Positions 17,023 through 25,507 of a DNA stretch of 64,000 nucleotides are shown piece after piece; position 1 is the stretch's first letter; every line of letters starts with the position of its first letter. This DNA comes from Paenibacillus guangzhouensis (GTDB lineage: Bacteria > Bacillota > Bacilli > Paenibacillales > Paenibacillaceae). The position numbers and the translations under genes are program-made. The stretch is taken from the NCBI RefSeq assembly GCF_009363075.1, contig NZ_CP045293.1, forward strand, positions 3,162,001 to 3,226,000. Reading direction: 5' to 3'. The notes under the pieces are model-generated. The model saw nothing but the letters and a program-made list of their open reading frames with translations. It searched no databases and had not been told where the DNA came from.

Positions 17023-17538
17023 CTAGCTTAGCCCCGCTAATTCTACAATCCGATTCACGACAATATCCGTTGGTACGTTATCAGTATCCATATGTCGTTC
17101 GAAGATGGAAGACGAGAGGCCTTCCATACAACGGTCAATCTGCAGTGCTGGCCACGATTCTCGCCCATCACCTCGCTGCTCTAATCGCTGTAGTAATACA
17201 TCTCTCGACGCACGGAGTGTAAAATGCTGAATGTCCACACCCTCAGATCGTAATCGCCCAATGATCTCTTCATAATAGACTGGATTCACAACAGTCATCG
17301 GGACGATGATCAATCCAGAATAAGACCGGGCAATCTTCAATAACATCATGTAGTTGATCTCACGCCATTCAGCATGGTGCTGGAAATCATCCAGCTGCAG
17401 TGCTGCCGGCAAGCTCGCTCGAATGTAATCCCCTGCATTCTCCGGATCATACACATAGGAATGGGGAATGAGCTGATGAAGCGCATTCGCCGTCTCCGTC
17501 TTCCCTGCGCCAAATGCGCCATTAATCCAAATAATCAT
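17023..17538 (-). CDS. tmrB: TmrB-like P-loop ATPase (short form)
   Basis: 171 residues close to B. subtilis TmrB, which confers tunicamycin resistance by binding ATP and the drug at the membrane. The N-terminus MIIWINGAFGAGKTETA contains the P-loop GAFGAGKT. YVYDPENAGDYIR, LIIVPMTVVNPVYY and QIDRCMEGLSSSIFERH are family stretches. The protein ends about 25 residues earlier than B. subtilis TmrB and lacks the amphipathic C-terminal helix used for membrane binding. It may therefore act differently or be a general nucleotide-binding member of the family. A Zur-like box and a hairpin lie upstream. Confidence 0.75.
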   Translation of the reverse strand: MIIWINGAFGAGKTETANALHQLIPHSYVYDPENAGDYIRASLPAALQLDDFQHHAEWREINYMMLLKIARSYSGLIIVPMTVVNPVYYEEIIGRLRSEGVDIQHFTLRASRDVLLQRLEQRGDGRESWPALQIDRCMEGLSSSIFERHMDTDNVPTDIVVNRIVELAGLS

Positions 17539-17622
17539 CTCATTTCCTCCTTAAACCACCCAACAATCCCTAATTATACCATTTGCAACCGCTTATGAAC
17601 ATGAAAAAGAATAAGATCACGT

Positions 17623-17650
17623 AAAGAAGGACGCATCTCACGACGCGTCC
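17623..17650 (-). terminator. Terminator downstream of the zagA-like gene
   Basis: GGACGC / GCGTCC arms (17629-17650) with a T-rich minus-strand tail. It sits between the Zur-like box and the tmrB-like gene. Confidence 0.6.
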
Positions 17651-17676
17651 TCCCTACTTGCATTCGATTTATCATA

Positions 17677-17691
17677 TCGTAACAATTACGA
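17677..17691. promoter_or_regulatory. Zur-like box between zagA and tmrB
   Basis: TCGTAACAATTACGA matches the B. subtilis Zur consensus TCGTAAT-N-ATTACGA with one mismatch. No strong promoter is evident next to it; a weak TATGAT lies beside it on the minus strand towards tmrB. It may control the downstream tmrB-like gene or be left from a lost zinc-regulated gene. Confidence 0.55.
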
Positions 17692-17712
17692 TTAATGGTA
17701 ATAAAAAAACGG

Positions 17713-18924
17713 CTATCCTTGTTCTTGCAGCAACGCGTCTACCGGCCAAGGCAACGGGTTGTTGAATAACGACCAATCTTGCATCAGCTCTGCTGCGTCC
17801 AGAAGACATTCGTCGAGCTGTGCTTCAATCGCAGCTTGGTCCATGGCAATGCCAATGAATACAACCTCATTCATCCGGTCCCCCCAAGTCGAATCCCATT
17901 TCTTCAATACATCAGGCTCCGTACTGAGAATATACTCTTGATCCAGCTTCGGTAACGACGCAACCCAATAGCCTGCAGGTCCGAATTGGATCGATGAACT
18001 GGCTTGGCTTAGGTTCGCAGCGACGTCGCCCTTGGCCGCAAGCCATACGATGCCTTTCGCTCGAACTACCTCTTCTGGCCATTCGGACATGAAATTGGCG
18101 AGACGTTCGGGATGAAACGGTCTTCTTCGGCGATACACGAAGCTGCTGATGCCATACTCATCCGTCTCAGGTGTATGGTGCTCCTTCTGTAGTTCATGGA
18201 TCCAGCCTGCGGACATACTGGCTTGCTCGAAATTGAAACGTCCCGTGTTCAGAATCTCACTCGGATCTACCTGACCGTTCGTCGTATGAATGATTTTGGC
18301 ATGGGGCTGCAGCTTACGCAGCACTCCCTCTAACGTCTTTAATCCTGCTTCATCGACGAGGTCGCATTTATTCAATATCAAAATATCACAGGTCTCAATC
18401 TGATCAATAAGCAAATCCACTACGTCCCGATGATCCCCATCCCCAACTGCCTGATCGCGGTCAAGCAGGGTCTCCCCGGAGGAGAAATCCTTCCAGAAGC
18501 GATTCGCATCGACGACCGTCACTAGGCAATCGAGCTTCGCGAGCTGAGGCAGATTAATGCCTGATTCAGGGTCTTCATAACTGAATGTCTGTGCGACAGG
18601 CACCGGTTCACTGATTCCGCTTGATTCGATCAGAATATAATCATATTTTCCATCCATCACAAGACGTTCGACTTCAACCAGTAGATCATCTCACAATGTG
18701 CAGCAGATGCATCCATTCGATATTTCAACGAGTTTCTCATCGGTCCTTGATAGATTGGTACTCGACTTTACAAGTTCGGCATCGATATTCACCTCACTCA
18801 TGTCATTGACAATCACCGCGACCTTTAAGCCTTGACGATTATTCAGCACATGATTAAGCACCGTCGTCTTGCCGGAACCTAGGTAACCGCTTAAGACGGT
18901 GACCGGAATTCTCTTTTTTGTCAT
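17713..18924 (-). pseudogene. zagA: ZagA/YciC-type COG0523 GTPase metallochaperone, interrupted by an in-frame TGA
   Basis: About 403 codons. G1 motif GYLGSGKTT (residues 12-20), the metal-binding GCICCT motif (near residue 72), SSGISEPVPV as Walker-B region, NKCD guanine specificity, and a CobW C-terminal domain with RRRRPFHPERL. COG0523 proteins of this branch deliver zinc under starvation and are Zur-controlled. Directly after CICCTL the codon expected to be Arg (CGA, as in CTLRxDLL of relatives) is TGA at 18693-18691, and the frame then continues normally to 17713. As read, this gives a 77-residue fragment. A restart at GTG 18660 or ATG 18657 would lack the P-loop. A true nonsense mutation or a base error fits. 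Confidence 0.85.
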
Positions 18925-18948
18925 AGAACGCTCCTTTTCGTTTCTTAA

Positions 18949-19005
18949 TAGTAATGTTTACGATTAATAATTTTATTATACAACCCCCCCCCACCTTAAA
19001 GTCAA
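18949..19005 (-). promoter_or_regulatory. zagA promoter with Zur-like box and C9/G9 tract in the spacer
   Basis: Minus strand TTGACT (19000-19005), 19-nt spacer, TATAAT (18975-18980). TCGTAAACATTACTA (18949-18963 on minus) matches the Zur consensus with two mismatches and lies over the transcription start. The spacer holds nine consecutive C on the plus strand (18984-18992). Confidence 0.6.
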
Positions 19006-19059
19006 GAGAATAGATAAATTTTTTCTCAATATACGTTAGCAAATCCTTAAGGCATAGGC

Positions 19060-19090
19060 AAAAAAAGCCCGCCAGTATCCTGGCCGACCT
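19060..19090 (-). terminator. Terminator of the YdeI-like gene
   Basis: GCCAG / CTGGC stem with flanking pairs and a T7 tail on the minus strand (19060-19066). Confidence 0.7.
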
Positions 19091-19099
19091 TATGAAATA

Positions 19100-19690
19100 T
19101 TATGGATAAATCTTCTCTCCTGCCTCCAGCATGGCAATAAACTGGTCCAACCGCTTCTTCCGCGTCTCGGGTTTCTTGGCATTCTGCAATCGAAAGGTGA
19201 TCGCAAATCGGTTCGTACGATTCAGCGTCTCGAAGAACGCCTTAGCCTTACTGTTCTCATTCAAGGCAGCTTCCAGATCCTCAGGAATATGATTCTCGCT
19301 CTGCGGGGCATATGCCGCATCCCATTGTCCATTCGATTTGGCTTGTTCGATGGCTCGCAAGCCCGCAGGCTTCATTCGATCATCGGCAATGAGGCGAGCC
19401 ACCTTGTCCTTATTCACTTGCGACCAGATGCTTCGAGAAGATCGAGGACCAAACCGCTGAATGTAGAATTCGTCATCATAACTCTCCTTCTGGCTGTCAA
19501 TCCATCCGTAGCATAACGCACAATCCAGCGCCTCACTATAGGATGGTGTCGTACGGGATGCCCCTTTCTTCGCAATTTGCAGCCGCACGCCTGTCGAAGA
19601 TGCATGATGCTCCTCCAGCCAACTCGTCCATGCCTCCGGATCAGACACATACAATAAGGTGTACTCGCTTCCTTTGTTCGCCATCATCAT
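19100..19690 (-). CDS. YdeI/OmpD-associated family protein
   Basis: 196 residues. Characteristic stretches are SYSEALDCALCYGWIDSQK, RFGPRSSRSIWSQVNKDKV and the C-terminal KPETRKKRLDQFIAMLEAGE. Members are small cytosolic proteins, some linked to peptide or bacteriocin tolerance. The biochemical role is not established. Three consecutive ATGs (19690, 19687, 19684) follow AAAGGG, so the exact start is uncertain by two residues. No membrane segment. Confidence 0.88.
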   Translation of the reverse strand: MMMANKGSEYTLLYVSDPEAWTSWLEEHHASSTGVRLQIAKKGASRTTPSYSEALDCALCYGWIDSQKESYDDEFYIQRFGPRSSRSIWSQVNKDKVARLIADDRMKPAGLRAIEQAKSNGQWDAAYAPQSENHIPEDLEAALNENSKAKAFFETLNRTNRFAITFRLQNAKKPETRKKRLDQFIAMLEAGEKIYP

Positions 19691-19712
19691 CGTTCCCTTT
19701 CACGATATTTAT

Positions 19713-20255
19713 CTAAGCCTTGGCTAGTGCCAGCAGCTTATTAACGGTTGCCCAGTTGCGCGTCGTCGCAGCCACGCCTAACTTCTTTTCCAAGAAATTG
19801 TTCGAATAGACTGATTTGCCATAGCTCTCGCGGCAGCGAATATAGACTTCATGTCCCAATACCTCAAAATCATCAACATCGCTCTGAAATGTCATAAGCT
19901 GTGCAATATTCGCTTCAGTTGGCAGCGCAGACAGGAAGGTCACGTATAACTTCTCCTGCTCGGCTGGTACATTGGCTGCATAAGGACTGCGTGCGATAAT
20001 CTCCGCCAGCTCCTCCGCTGAACGGACAACGGTTCGAACTTCATAACCGAGAGCTTCCTGAAGCGTCTCCTCAATTTGCTTAGATAATGCATCGGTTCGC
20101 TGCTCTTCAGCCTCGAAGATCACGTTGCCGCTCTGAATATAGGTCCGAACATGACGTACCGGCAGCGTTTCAAAAATTTGCCGTAACCGTTCCATCTTAA
20201 TCACATGATGGCCACTTACATTAATTCCTCGCAGCAGCGCAATATAGATCGTCAT
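19713..20255 (-). CDS. DUF1697 family protein
   Basis: 180 residues. The opening TIYIALLRGINVSGHHVIKM and the stretch YIQSGNVIFE are hallmarks of DUF1697, as are SYGKSVYSNNFLEKKL and TTRNWATVNKLL at the end. The ATG at 20255 is chosen because AAGGGGG lies 8 nt upstream; the frame is open further upstream without an RBS. Function unknown. It is 22 nt from the YdeI-like gene and may be cotranscribed with it. Confidence 0.9.
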   Translation of the reverse strand: MTIYIALLRGINVSGHHVIKMERLRQIFETLPVRHVRTYIQSGNVIFEAEEQRTDALSKQIEETLQEALGYEVRTVVRSAEELAEIIARSPYAANVPAEQEKLYVTFLSALPTEANIAQLMTFQSDVDDFEVLGHEVYIRCRESYGKSVYSNNFLEKKLGVAATTRNWATVNKLLALAKA

Positions 20256-20356
20256 CCTCACATCCCCCTTCACAATTCGTCCACATCTACCATCATATAC
20301 CAATTTTTGCCTAACACCAAGGCTTACATCATAACAACTTTTGCATGCGGCGTTGT

Positions 20357-20406
20357 AAAAAAAACATCCTATCCGTGACAGCTGCATGCTGTACTAGAAT
20401 AGGATG
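20357..20406 (-). terminator. Terminator overlapping the end of the chromate transporter operon
   Basis: CATCCTAT / ATAGGATG arms enclose an inner ACAGCATGCAGCTGT palindrome, with T8 on the minus strand. The 5' arm overlaps the last codons of the upstream gene. Confidence 0.8.
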
Positions 20407-20936
20407 ACTCCTGCTGCGGCCGAGGCCAAAATGACCATCAGCGGATGCATTTTATAACGAATAATGCCGTACAGACACCCTGCGCAGATCAGGAGTGTCG
20501 CAAGCGTCGACCAGGTTAATCCCGGTTCAGAGCTGGATAAGATTCCAAAATGAATCGCCGCGTAAGCGATAAGGCCCGTCACGATAGGTCTAAGACCATA
20601 GAACGAAGATTTCACCCAGCGATTGTGATGCAACCGTCCGAAGCAAGCCGCTAGAATAATAATGATGACTAAGGAAGGCAAGATCATCCCGAGTGTCGAA
20701 CTGATCGCCCCGAGAATTCCTGCGGTTCGATATCCGATCAATGTCGCACTATTCGTTGCGATCGGCCCTGGAGCCATCCCTGCCAACGCGACAATTTCTT
20801 GAAATTCAGACGCGCTCATCCAATACCGAAGATGAACTTCATGCTCGATAATCGTAATGACGGCGTATCCGCCGCCAAAGGAAATCAGCCCGATTTTCAT
20901 AAAAACAAGAAATAATTTCCATAACATACCGTTCAC
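20394..20936 (-). CDS. Chromate transporter half-size subunit (C-terminal-half type)
   Basis: 180 residues, about five to six membrane segments. Family signature FGGGYAVITIIEHEV near residue 20 and GMAPGPIATNSATLIGYR near residue 52. Together with the gene at 20942 it forms the two-gene short-chain CHR type found in Bacillales, where each half carries one copy of the CHR domain and the pair is thought to assemble as a heteromer that exports chromate. The genes are 5 nt apart. Confidence 0.9.
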   Translation of the reverse strand: MNGMLWKLFLVFMKIGLISFGGGYAVITIIEHEVHLRYWMSASEFQEIVALAGMAPGPIATNSATLIGYRTAGILGAISSTLGMILPSLVIIIILAACFGRLHHNRWVKSSFYGLRPIVTGLIAYAAIHFGILSSSEPGLTWSTLATLLICAGCLYGIIRYKMHPLMVILASAAAGVILF

Positions 20937-20941
20937 TCCTG

Positions 20942-21580
20942 TTAGATGTAATACTCCGGATAGATGGGCTCAGGTTCTTGCTGATCGGCATGATGCTGCT
21001 CGGTGTGCACCTGCATGCCGAGATGCTTCTTCACTTGCACGGCAACAAGACCGATCACAAGTCCGAGGACGATCAGATAGAACGGATGAATCGGTGTCAC
21101 GATTAACATGATTACCGTGCTAATGCCTACAGCGATTGTCGTCTTATCGAATAAGGCCGTCTTAGCCATTTTGTATGCCGCAATAATAATGAGAGCGATA
21201 ACGCCTCCTTGTATCCCTTTGAGCGCCGCTTCGATCTTCGGATGATCTTGGAACATCGAGTAGCCGAGACTTAGCAGGAATACGATGAAGAACGTAGGCA
21301 GCGCAATGCCCACGACCGCGAGAATGGCTCCCATCACACCTGCAAGCCGGTAGCCGATAAATGCCGCGAGATTCACCCCGACGCCGCCAGGCGCAGATCC
21401 TGCGATCGAGACGAGATCACTCATCTCTTCCTCTCTCATCCACCCATGTCTTTCCACGACTTCACGCTCAATGCCGGGAATCATCGCATAGCCGCCCCCG
21501 AAGGTCGAAGGTCCGATGCGGCTGAACGTCCAGAATATTTGCATATATAATTTCAATCGCTCCGATGCGGTTGTTCGCAC
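20942..21580 (-). CDS. Chromate transporter half-size subunit (N-terminal-half type)
   Basis: 212 residues. FGGGYAMIPGIEREVV and SIAGSAPGGVGVNLAAFIGYR mark the CHR domain. About six membrane segments follow, and the tail (from about 185) is polar with His-rich QHHADQ. The GTG start at 21580 follows GGGGGTGGAG. First gene of the pair. Substrate chromate is inferred from the family; some members move other oxyanions. Confidence 0.9.
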   Translation of the reverse strand: MRTTASERLKLYMQIFWTFSRIGPSTFGGGYAMIPGIEREVVERHGWMREEEMSDLVSIAGSAPGGVGVNLAAFIGYRLAGVMGAILAVVGIALPTFFIVFLLSLGYSMFQDHPKIEAALKGIQGGVIALIIIAAYKMAKTALFDKTTIAVGISTVIMLIVTPIHPFYLIVLGLVIGLVAVQVKKHLGMQVHTEQHHADQQEPEPIYPEYYI

Positions 21581-21957
21581 ATCTCCACCCCCATGTCATT
21601 CATGCAGTCAAGTTCCTCTTTTTATAGTATACTATCTTTATTCCAATATGACATTAAGTTTGTGATAAACAACCATTAAAGAAAGTTTTATACCCTTGAT
21701 TCGATGTTCTTATACCACTAATTCCGAGTTGATTATAGTGATATGGAATTAAGTTATAACCAAGCATAAACGCCTTCGGCGTCCTTCCAAAGGACGTAAA
21801 GCGTTTAAGCGAGAAATATAAGAACAGTTTATCCGTGAAACTAATACATTCATATATTTTAAAAAATGATAGGCTGGAAATCTCTGCAATCTAGCGGTAT
21901 AATCATAGTGCATATATCCTACCTGATTACTTGGTTAATTGATGGGCGGTGAACGAT
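21581..21957. other. Divergent intergenic region, 377 bp
   Basis: Holds start regions for the chromate operon (minus) and the ROK gene (plus), plus a nested inverted-repeat element at 21768-21806. A plausible plus-strand promoter is TGGAAA (21875-21880), 17 nt, TATAAT (21898-21903). No ORF with an RBS was seen. Confidence 0.6.
21768..21806. repeat. Nested inverted-repeat element
   Basis: AAACGC (21768-21773) pairs with GCGTTT (21801-21806). Inside, GTCCTT pairs with AAGGAC, and CGCC-TTC-GGCG forms an alternative hairpin. No T run follows. It resembles a dispersed intergenic hairpin element rather than a terminator. Confidence 0.5.
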
Positions 21958-23148
21958 TTGAACTACTCCATACCAACGACAAAAAAACGAATATTCGACT
22001 ATATCGCCGAACGCGAGACGGTATCCAAAGCTGAGCTTCTGCAATCCTTCGACGTGACAAGCAGCAGCTTAACCCGTTTATTAGAAGAGATGCTAACGGA
22101 GCGCATCATTGAAGCCTCCGGGTTCGGCAGTTCAACGGGCGGCAGAAAGCCGATTCTCTATCGGGCGAACGCAGCTTATCGGTACATGATTGGATTCGAA
22201 ATTTCTCGAATCAGTTCGTCGGTGGCTCTCTATGATCTTCAGATGAATCCGTTGTCCGATGTTCGGTGGAAAATGGACGCACAGATGACCCCAGACGTGC
22301 TGCTCGAACGCGCAGCGAACTGGATCGAAGACACGCTGAATCAGCATCACATCGACCGTGACCTCGTCATTGGGATCGGCATCGGCGCAGTTGGCCCCCT
22401 CGATCAAGCGAACGGCATCATCTTGACGCCGCTTCACTTCCCGGCGGAGGGTTGGCAGCATGTTGCGATCTGTGATTGGATGACGAGACGGCTCGGCATT
22501 CCATGCCGGCTGGACAACGGCGCGAATGCTGCGCTGATCGGAGAACATTATGCGCTTCGCGGCGAGCAGATGAGACATATGCTCTACGTTCATGCCGGCG
22601 TCGGACTTCGTTCAGCCATGATGTCTGAAGGCCAGATTGTCCGGGGCGCATTCGATTTAGAAGGCTCCTTCGGTCAGATGATTATCCAGACGGATGGTCC
22701 ACGGCTGCAAGAGGACGGCAATTACGGGGCATTGGAGGCTTATGCATCGATACAGGCGCTGGAGAAGCAAGTGCGGACACAGGTCAAAATGGGTCGTGAT
22801 ACCCTATTGCACACGCATGAACCGGAAGCGATCCATTTCGATTTGCTTATCTATGCGCTCCGAGAAGGCGACCGCCTTGTGCGGGAGCACTTCATTCAAG
22901 CGGCTACATATCTCGGGGTCGGCGTCGCCAATCTCATCAATGTTCTCCATCCGGAGCAAGTCATTCTGGGAGGGCCGCTTGTCCATGCTGATGTGGTCAT
23001 CTATGACACGATCATGCATGTCGCGAAGAAAAATATATACTACGCGCCTTCCTATCAACCTACCTTCTCGCCTGGCGTGTTGGGAGAAGACGCGGTTGCA
23101 GCTGGTGCCGCTGTCAGGATCAGAAGAGACTGGGACTGTGAATCCTAA
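21958..23148 (+). CDS. ROK-family transcriptional regulator
   Basis: About 396 residues. The N-terminal winged helix (about 1-65: KRIFDYIAERETVSKAELLQ) is followed by a ROK sugar-kinase fold with GIGIGAVGPLD and VANLINVLHPEQVILGG. The zinc motif CxCGxxGCxE of NagC/Mlc-type members is replaced by LQEDGNYGALEAY, so the structural Zn is absent. The TTG at 21958 is preferred because GGCGGTGA lies 5 nt upstream; GTG 21949 is the alternative and adds three residues. It faces a TIM-barrel isomerase gene across a shared terminator and probably senses a sugar. Confidence 0.88.
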   Translation: MNYSIPTTKKRIFDYIAERETVSKAELLQSFDVTSSSLTRLLEEMLTERIIEASGFGSSTGGRKPILYRANAAYRYMIGFEISRISSSVALYDLQMNPLSDVRWKMDAQMTPDVLLERAANWIEDTLNQHHIDRDLVIGIGIGAVGPLDQANGIILTPLHFPAEGWQHVAICDWMTRRLGIPCRLDNGANAALIGEHYALRGEQMRHMLYVHAGVGLRSAMMSEGQIVRGAFDLEGSFGQMIIQTDGPRLQEDGNYGALEAYASIQALEKQVRTQVKMGRDTLLHTHEPEAIHFDLLIYALREGDRLVREHFIQAATYLGVGVANLINVLHPEQVILGGPLVHADVVIYDTIMHVAKKNIYYAPSYQPTFSPGVLGEDAVAAGAAVRIRRDWDCES

Positions 23149-23170
23149 GTTAGATATTGTATTGACCCAT

Positions 23171-23204
23171 GAGAAAAGGCCTCGCAAATGCGAGGCCCTT
23201 ATTC
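23171..23204. terminator. Bidirectional terminator between convergent genes
   Basis: GGCCTCGCA / TGCGAGGCC (23178-23197), extended by flanking AAG/CTT pairs, between the ROK gene and the isomerase gene. Confidence 0.75.
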
Positions 23205-23207
23205 TCA

Positions 23208-24050
23208 TTAACGTGCTAATCCTGCTGCACTGAATACTTTCTCGAACCCTTGTCTCGAGCGCTCTAACAATACTTCCGGTGAATCCGTCGGTGCCGTAGG
23301 CGTCAATATTTCCTGCGACACGACACCTTGATATCCGATCTGTTGCAATCCTTGGAGGAATCTCACAAGATCGATTACCCCTTCCCCCGGATACAGTCGG
23401 TCATTATCCAGCACCTGCTCGACGGGGACGGGAGGCGCATCATTGATATGAACATGAACGATTTGATCTGCGCGAAGCTTCAGAATGTCATCCACGGTCA
23501 GCTCGTTCGTGTAATAATGATAGGCATCGAACAGAAGTCCGATATTTGGCTCGCCAATGGCATCGATCAGATCGAGCGTCTCCTGAAGCGTCCAGATGAA
23601 CGGATTCGCCCAAGCGGTACGCAAATGATGCGGACCTACGAATTCAAGACCTAGGCGCACGCCATACGCACCCAGAATCTGTGCGCAGACCCGAAGTCTT
23701 CGTACGGCAAGCGCCATGAAATGCGCGGATTTCATATCCGTGGACGGCAGAATATATGTACAGCAGCTCGTACACCCTAGTGCTGCCGCGGCCGCTGCCT
23801 CCTGAGCTAATCGCTTCAGTCCCTCTTGAAATGCTTCCTCGCTCGTTCTCCACTGAACAGATAAACCAATCGAGCCGATTCGCATCTCATTCGCGGCTAA
23901 TATCTCTTTTGCTTGCTCCAACCCAGTGCGTTCAATGAAACTGAGCGCCTCCAGATCCACGGCCTCAAATTGATACTGAGCAGCCAATTGGATCAGACGC
24001 TCATCCGTTAAGGATCCACCGATTCCCGCACGCGTAAGCCCTTTCAACAC
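23208..24050 (-). CDS. Sugar phosphate isomerase/epimerase-like TIM-barrel protein
   Basis: 280 residues of the xylose-isomerase-like AP_endonuc_2 fold. Putative metal ligands are Glu in GLEFVG, Asp/His in LFDAYHYY, His in IVHVHINDAPP and Glu in SQEILTP. The GTG start at 24050 has GGAGG 8 nt upstream. The family isomerises or epimerises sugars, inositols or hydroxy acids; the substrate is not evident. An 8-bp hairpin (TCCTCCTC / GAGGAGGA, 24118-24139) lies in the upstream region. Confidence 0.85.
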   Translation of the reverse strand: MLKGLTRAGIGGSLTDERLIQLAAQYQFEAVDLEALSFIERTGLEQAKEILAANEMRIGSIGLSVQWRTSEEAFQEGLKRLAQEAAAAAALGCTSCCTYILPSTDMKSAHFMALAVRRLRVCAQILGAYGVRLGLEFVGPHHLRTAWANPFIWTLQETLDLIDAIGEPNIGLLFDAYHYYTNELTVDDILKLRADQIVHVHINDAPPVPVEQVLDNDRLYPGEGVIDLVRFLQGLQQIGYQGVVSQEILTPTAPTDSPEVLLERSRQGFEKVFSAAGLAR

Positions 24051-24263
24051 TGTTATCGCCTCCCCTAATTAACACAATATCTCTATCATCATAGCCAAGC
24101 CTCGCACGAATGACAAATCCTCCTCAGCGCGGAGGAGGACCTAATATGGGGCGATATCGTCATTTCTATCCCTTCATCGCATCGGTGCGCCAAGTTTCTT
24201 CATTTTCTTGACACGTATGCTATAAATCGCCCCCCCCTTCCATTGAAGAGGGATTTACAACGT

Positions 24264-25445
24264 TTAGAACACGATGCTTACGATAATGGCCGACAAGAAG
24301 CTGACAAGCGCTGCGCCATATAACAACTTCAATCCAAAGCCTGCGACCACGTTGCCCTGCTTCTCATGCAATCCTTTGACGGCGCCAACAATGGTACCAA
24401 TGGAACCAAAGTTTGCGAAGGAGATCAGGAAGACAGAGACAATCGCATTCGTACGTTCACTGAACTCACCCTGGATTTTGACGAAATCAAGCATCGCCAC
24501 GAATTCGTTCGCAACGATCTTCGTCGCCATAATGCTGCCCGCTTGCACCGCTTCTCCCCAAGGCACACCCATGAGGAACGCAACCGGAGCCAGCACATAA
24601 CCAAGAATGCCTTGGAACGAGATGCCAAAGATGCCGCTGAATATACCATTGATCAACGCAATGAGTGCAATGAATCCGACGAGCATGACGCCGACGATGA
24701 CAACAACTTTGAACCCATCGAGGATGTACTCCCCGAGCATTTCGAAGAACGTCTGCTTCTCTTCCTGCTGCACTTCCAGAAGATCCTCTTCCGGCTTGAC
24801 CGTATAAGGGTTAATGATCGATGCGATAATGAATCCGCCGAACAGGTTAAGGACAAGCGCCGCGACAACGTATTCCGGCTTCAGCATCGTCATATAGGAA
24901 CCTACAATGGACATCGAGACAGTGGACATCGCCGATGCACACAAGGTGTACAAACGATTTTTTGGCAGCAGCCCAATCTGTTTCTTGAATGAGATGAAGA
25001 CCTCATTTTGTCCCAGAATTGCGGAAGCAACCGCATTATAGGATTCAAGCTTCCCGAGTCCGTTCACTTTACTCAGCGCAAGTCCGATATATTTGATAAT
25101 GAAAGGCAGGATTTTGTAATGCTGCAGTATCCCGATAATCACCGACATGAAGACAATCGGCATTAAGACGTGGAAGAAGAACGAATGTATCCCTTCATTC
25201 ACGAGTCCGCCGAAGACAAAATCCGTTCCTTGATTCGCATAGCCTAACAATTTGGCGAACCCGTTCGCGAACCCTCGCACGAGATATTCACCAACACTTG
25301 TCTTAAGCAGCAGCAGGCCAAATACGATCTGCAGCACGACCATGATCAGGATGGGACGAACCTTAATTTTCTTCTTGTCACTGCTCGCAAGCCAAGCCAG
25401 GAGCAGGACGACAACAAGACCGATGAGCGCAATTACATATTTCAT
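24264..25445 (-). CDS. NupC-family concentrative nucleoside transporter
   Basis: About 393 residues, multi-span. Family segments include NEVFISFKKQIG, the membrane gate region and a late motif in SFANFGSIGTIVGAVKG. It imports nucleosides with H+ or Na+. The ATG at 25445 has GGAGG 9 nt upstream; the frame is open further up but without an RBS. It follows the DeoD-like gene by 62 nt and is almost certainly cotranscribed. A weak hairpin with GGGGGG on one arm (24232-24252) lies after the stop. Confidence 0.9.
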   Translation of the reverse strand: MKYVIALIGLVVVLLLAWLASSDKKKIKVRPILIMVVLQIVFGLLLLKTSVGEYLVRGFANGFAKLLGYANQGTDFVFGGLVNEGIHSFFFHVLMPIVFMSVIIGILQHYKILPFIIKYIGLALSKVNGLGKLESYNAVASAILGQNEVFISFKKQIGLLPKNRLYTLCASAMSTVSMSIVGSYMTMLKPEYVVAALVLNLFGGFIIASIINPYTVKPEEDLLEVQQEEKQTFFEMLGEYILDGFKVVVIVGVMLVGFIALIALINGIFSGIFGISFQGILGYVLAPVAFLMGVPWGEAVQAGSIMATKIVANEFVAMLDFVKIQGEFSERTNAIVSVFLISFANFGSIGTIVGAVKGLHEKQGNVVAGFGLKLLYGAALVSFLSAIIVSIVF

Positions 25446-25507
25446 GATTGGGAACCTCCATTTCCATAATGTGTGAATTCGTTCACAATATCTGTGATCG
25501 AACGAGA

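Noticed and set aside
18691-18693. Selenocysteine or programmed readthrough at the TGA in zagA
   Set aside because: The homologous residue is Arg, not Cys; no hairpin typical of a bacterial selenocysteine element was seen after the codon.
24209-24226. Promoter TTGACA...TATAAA near 24.2 kb
   Set aside because: The two hexamers are only about 7 nt apart, and no plus-strand gene follows.
24232-24252. Strong terminator after nupC
   Set aside because: A hairpin with a G-rich arm exists but no T run follows; it was mentioned with the gene rather than called.
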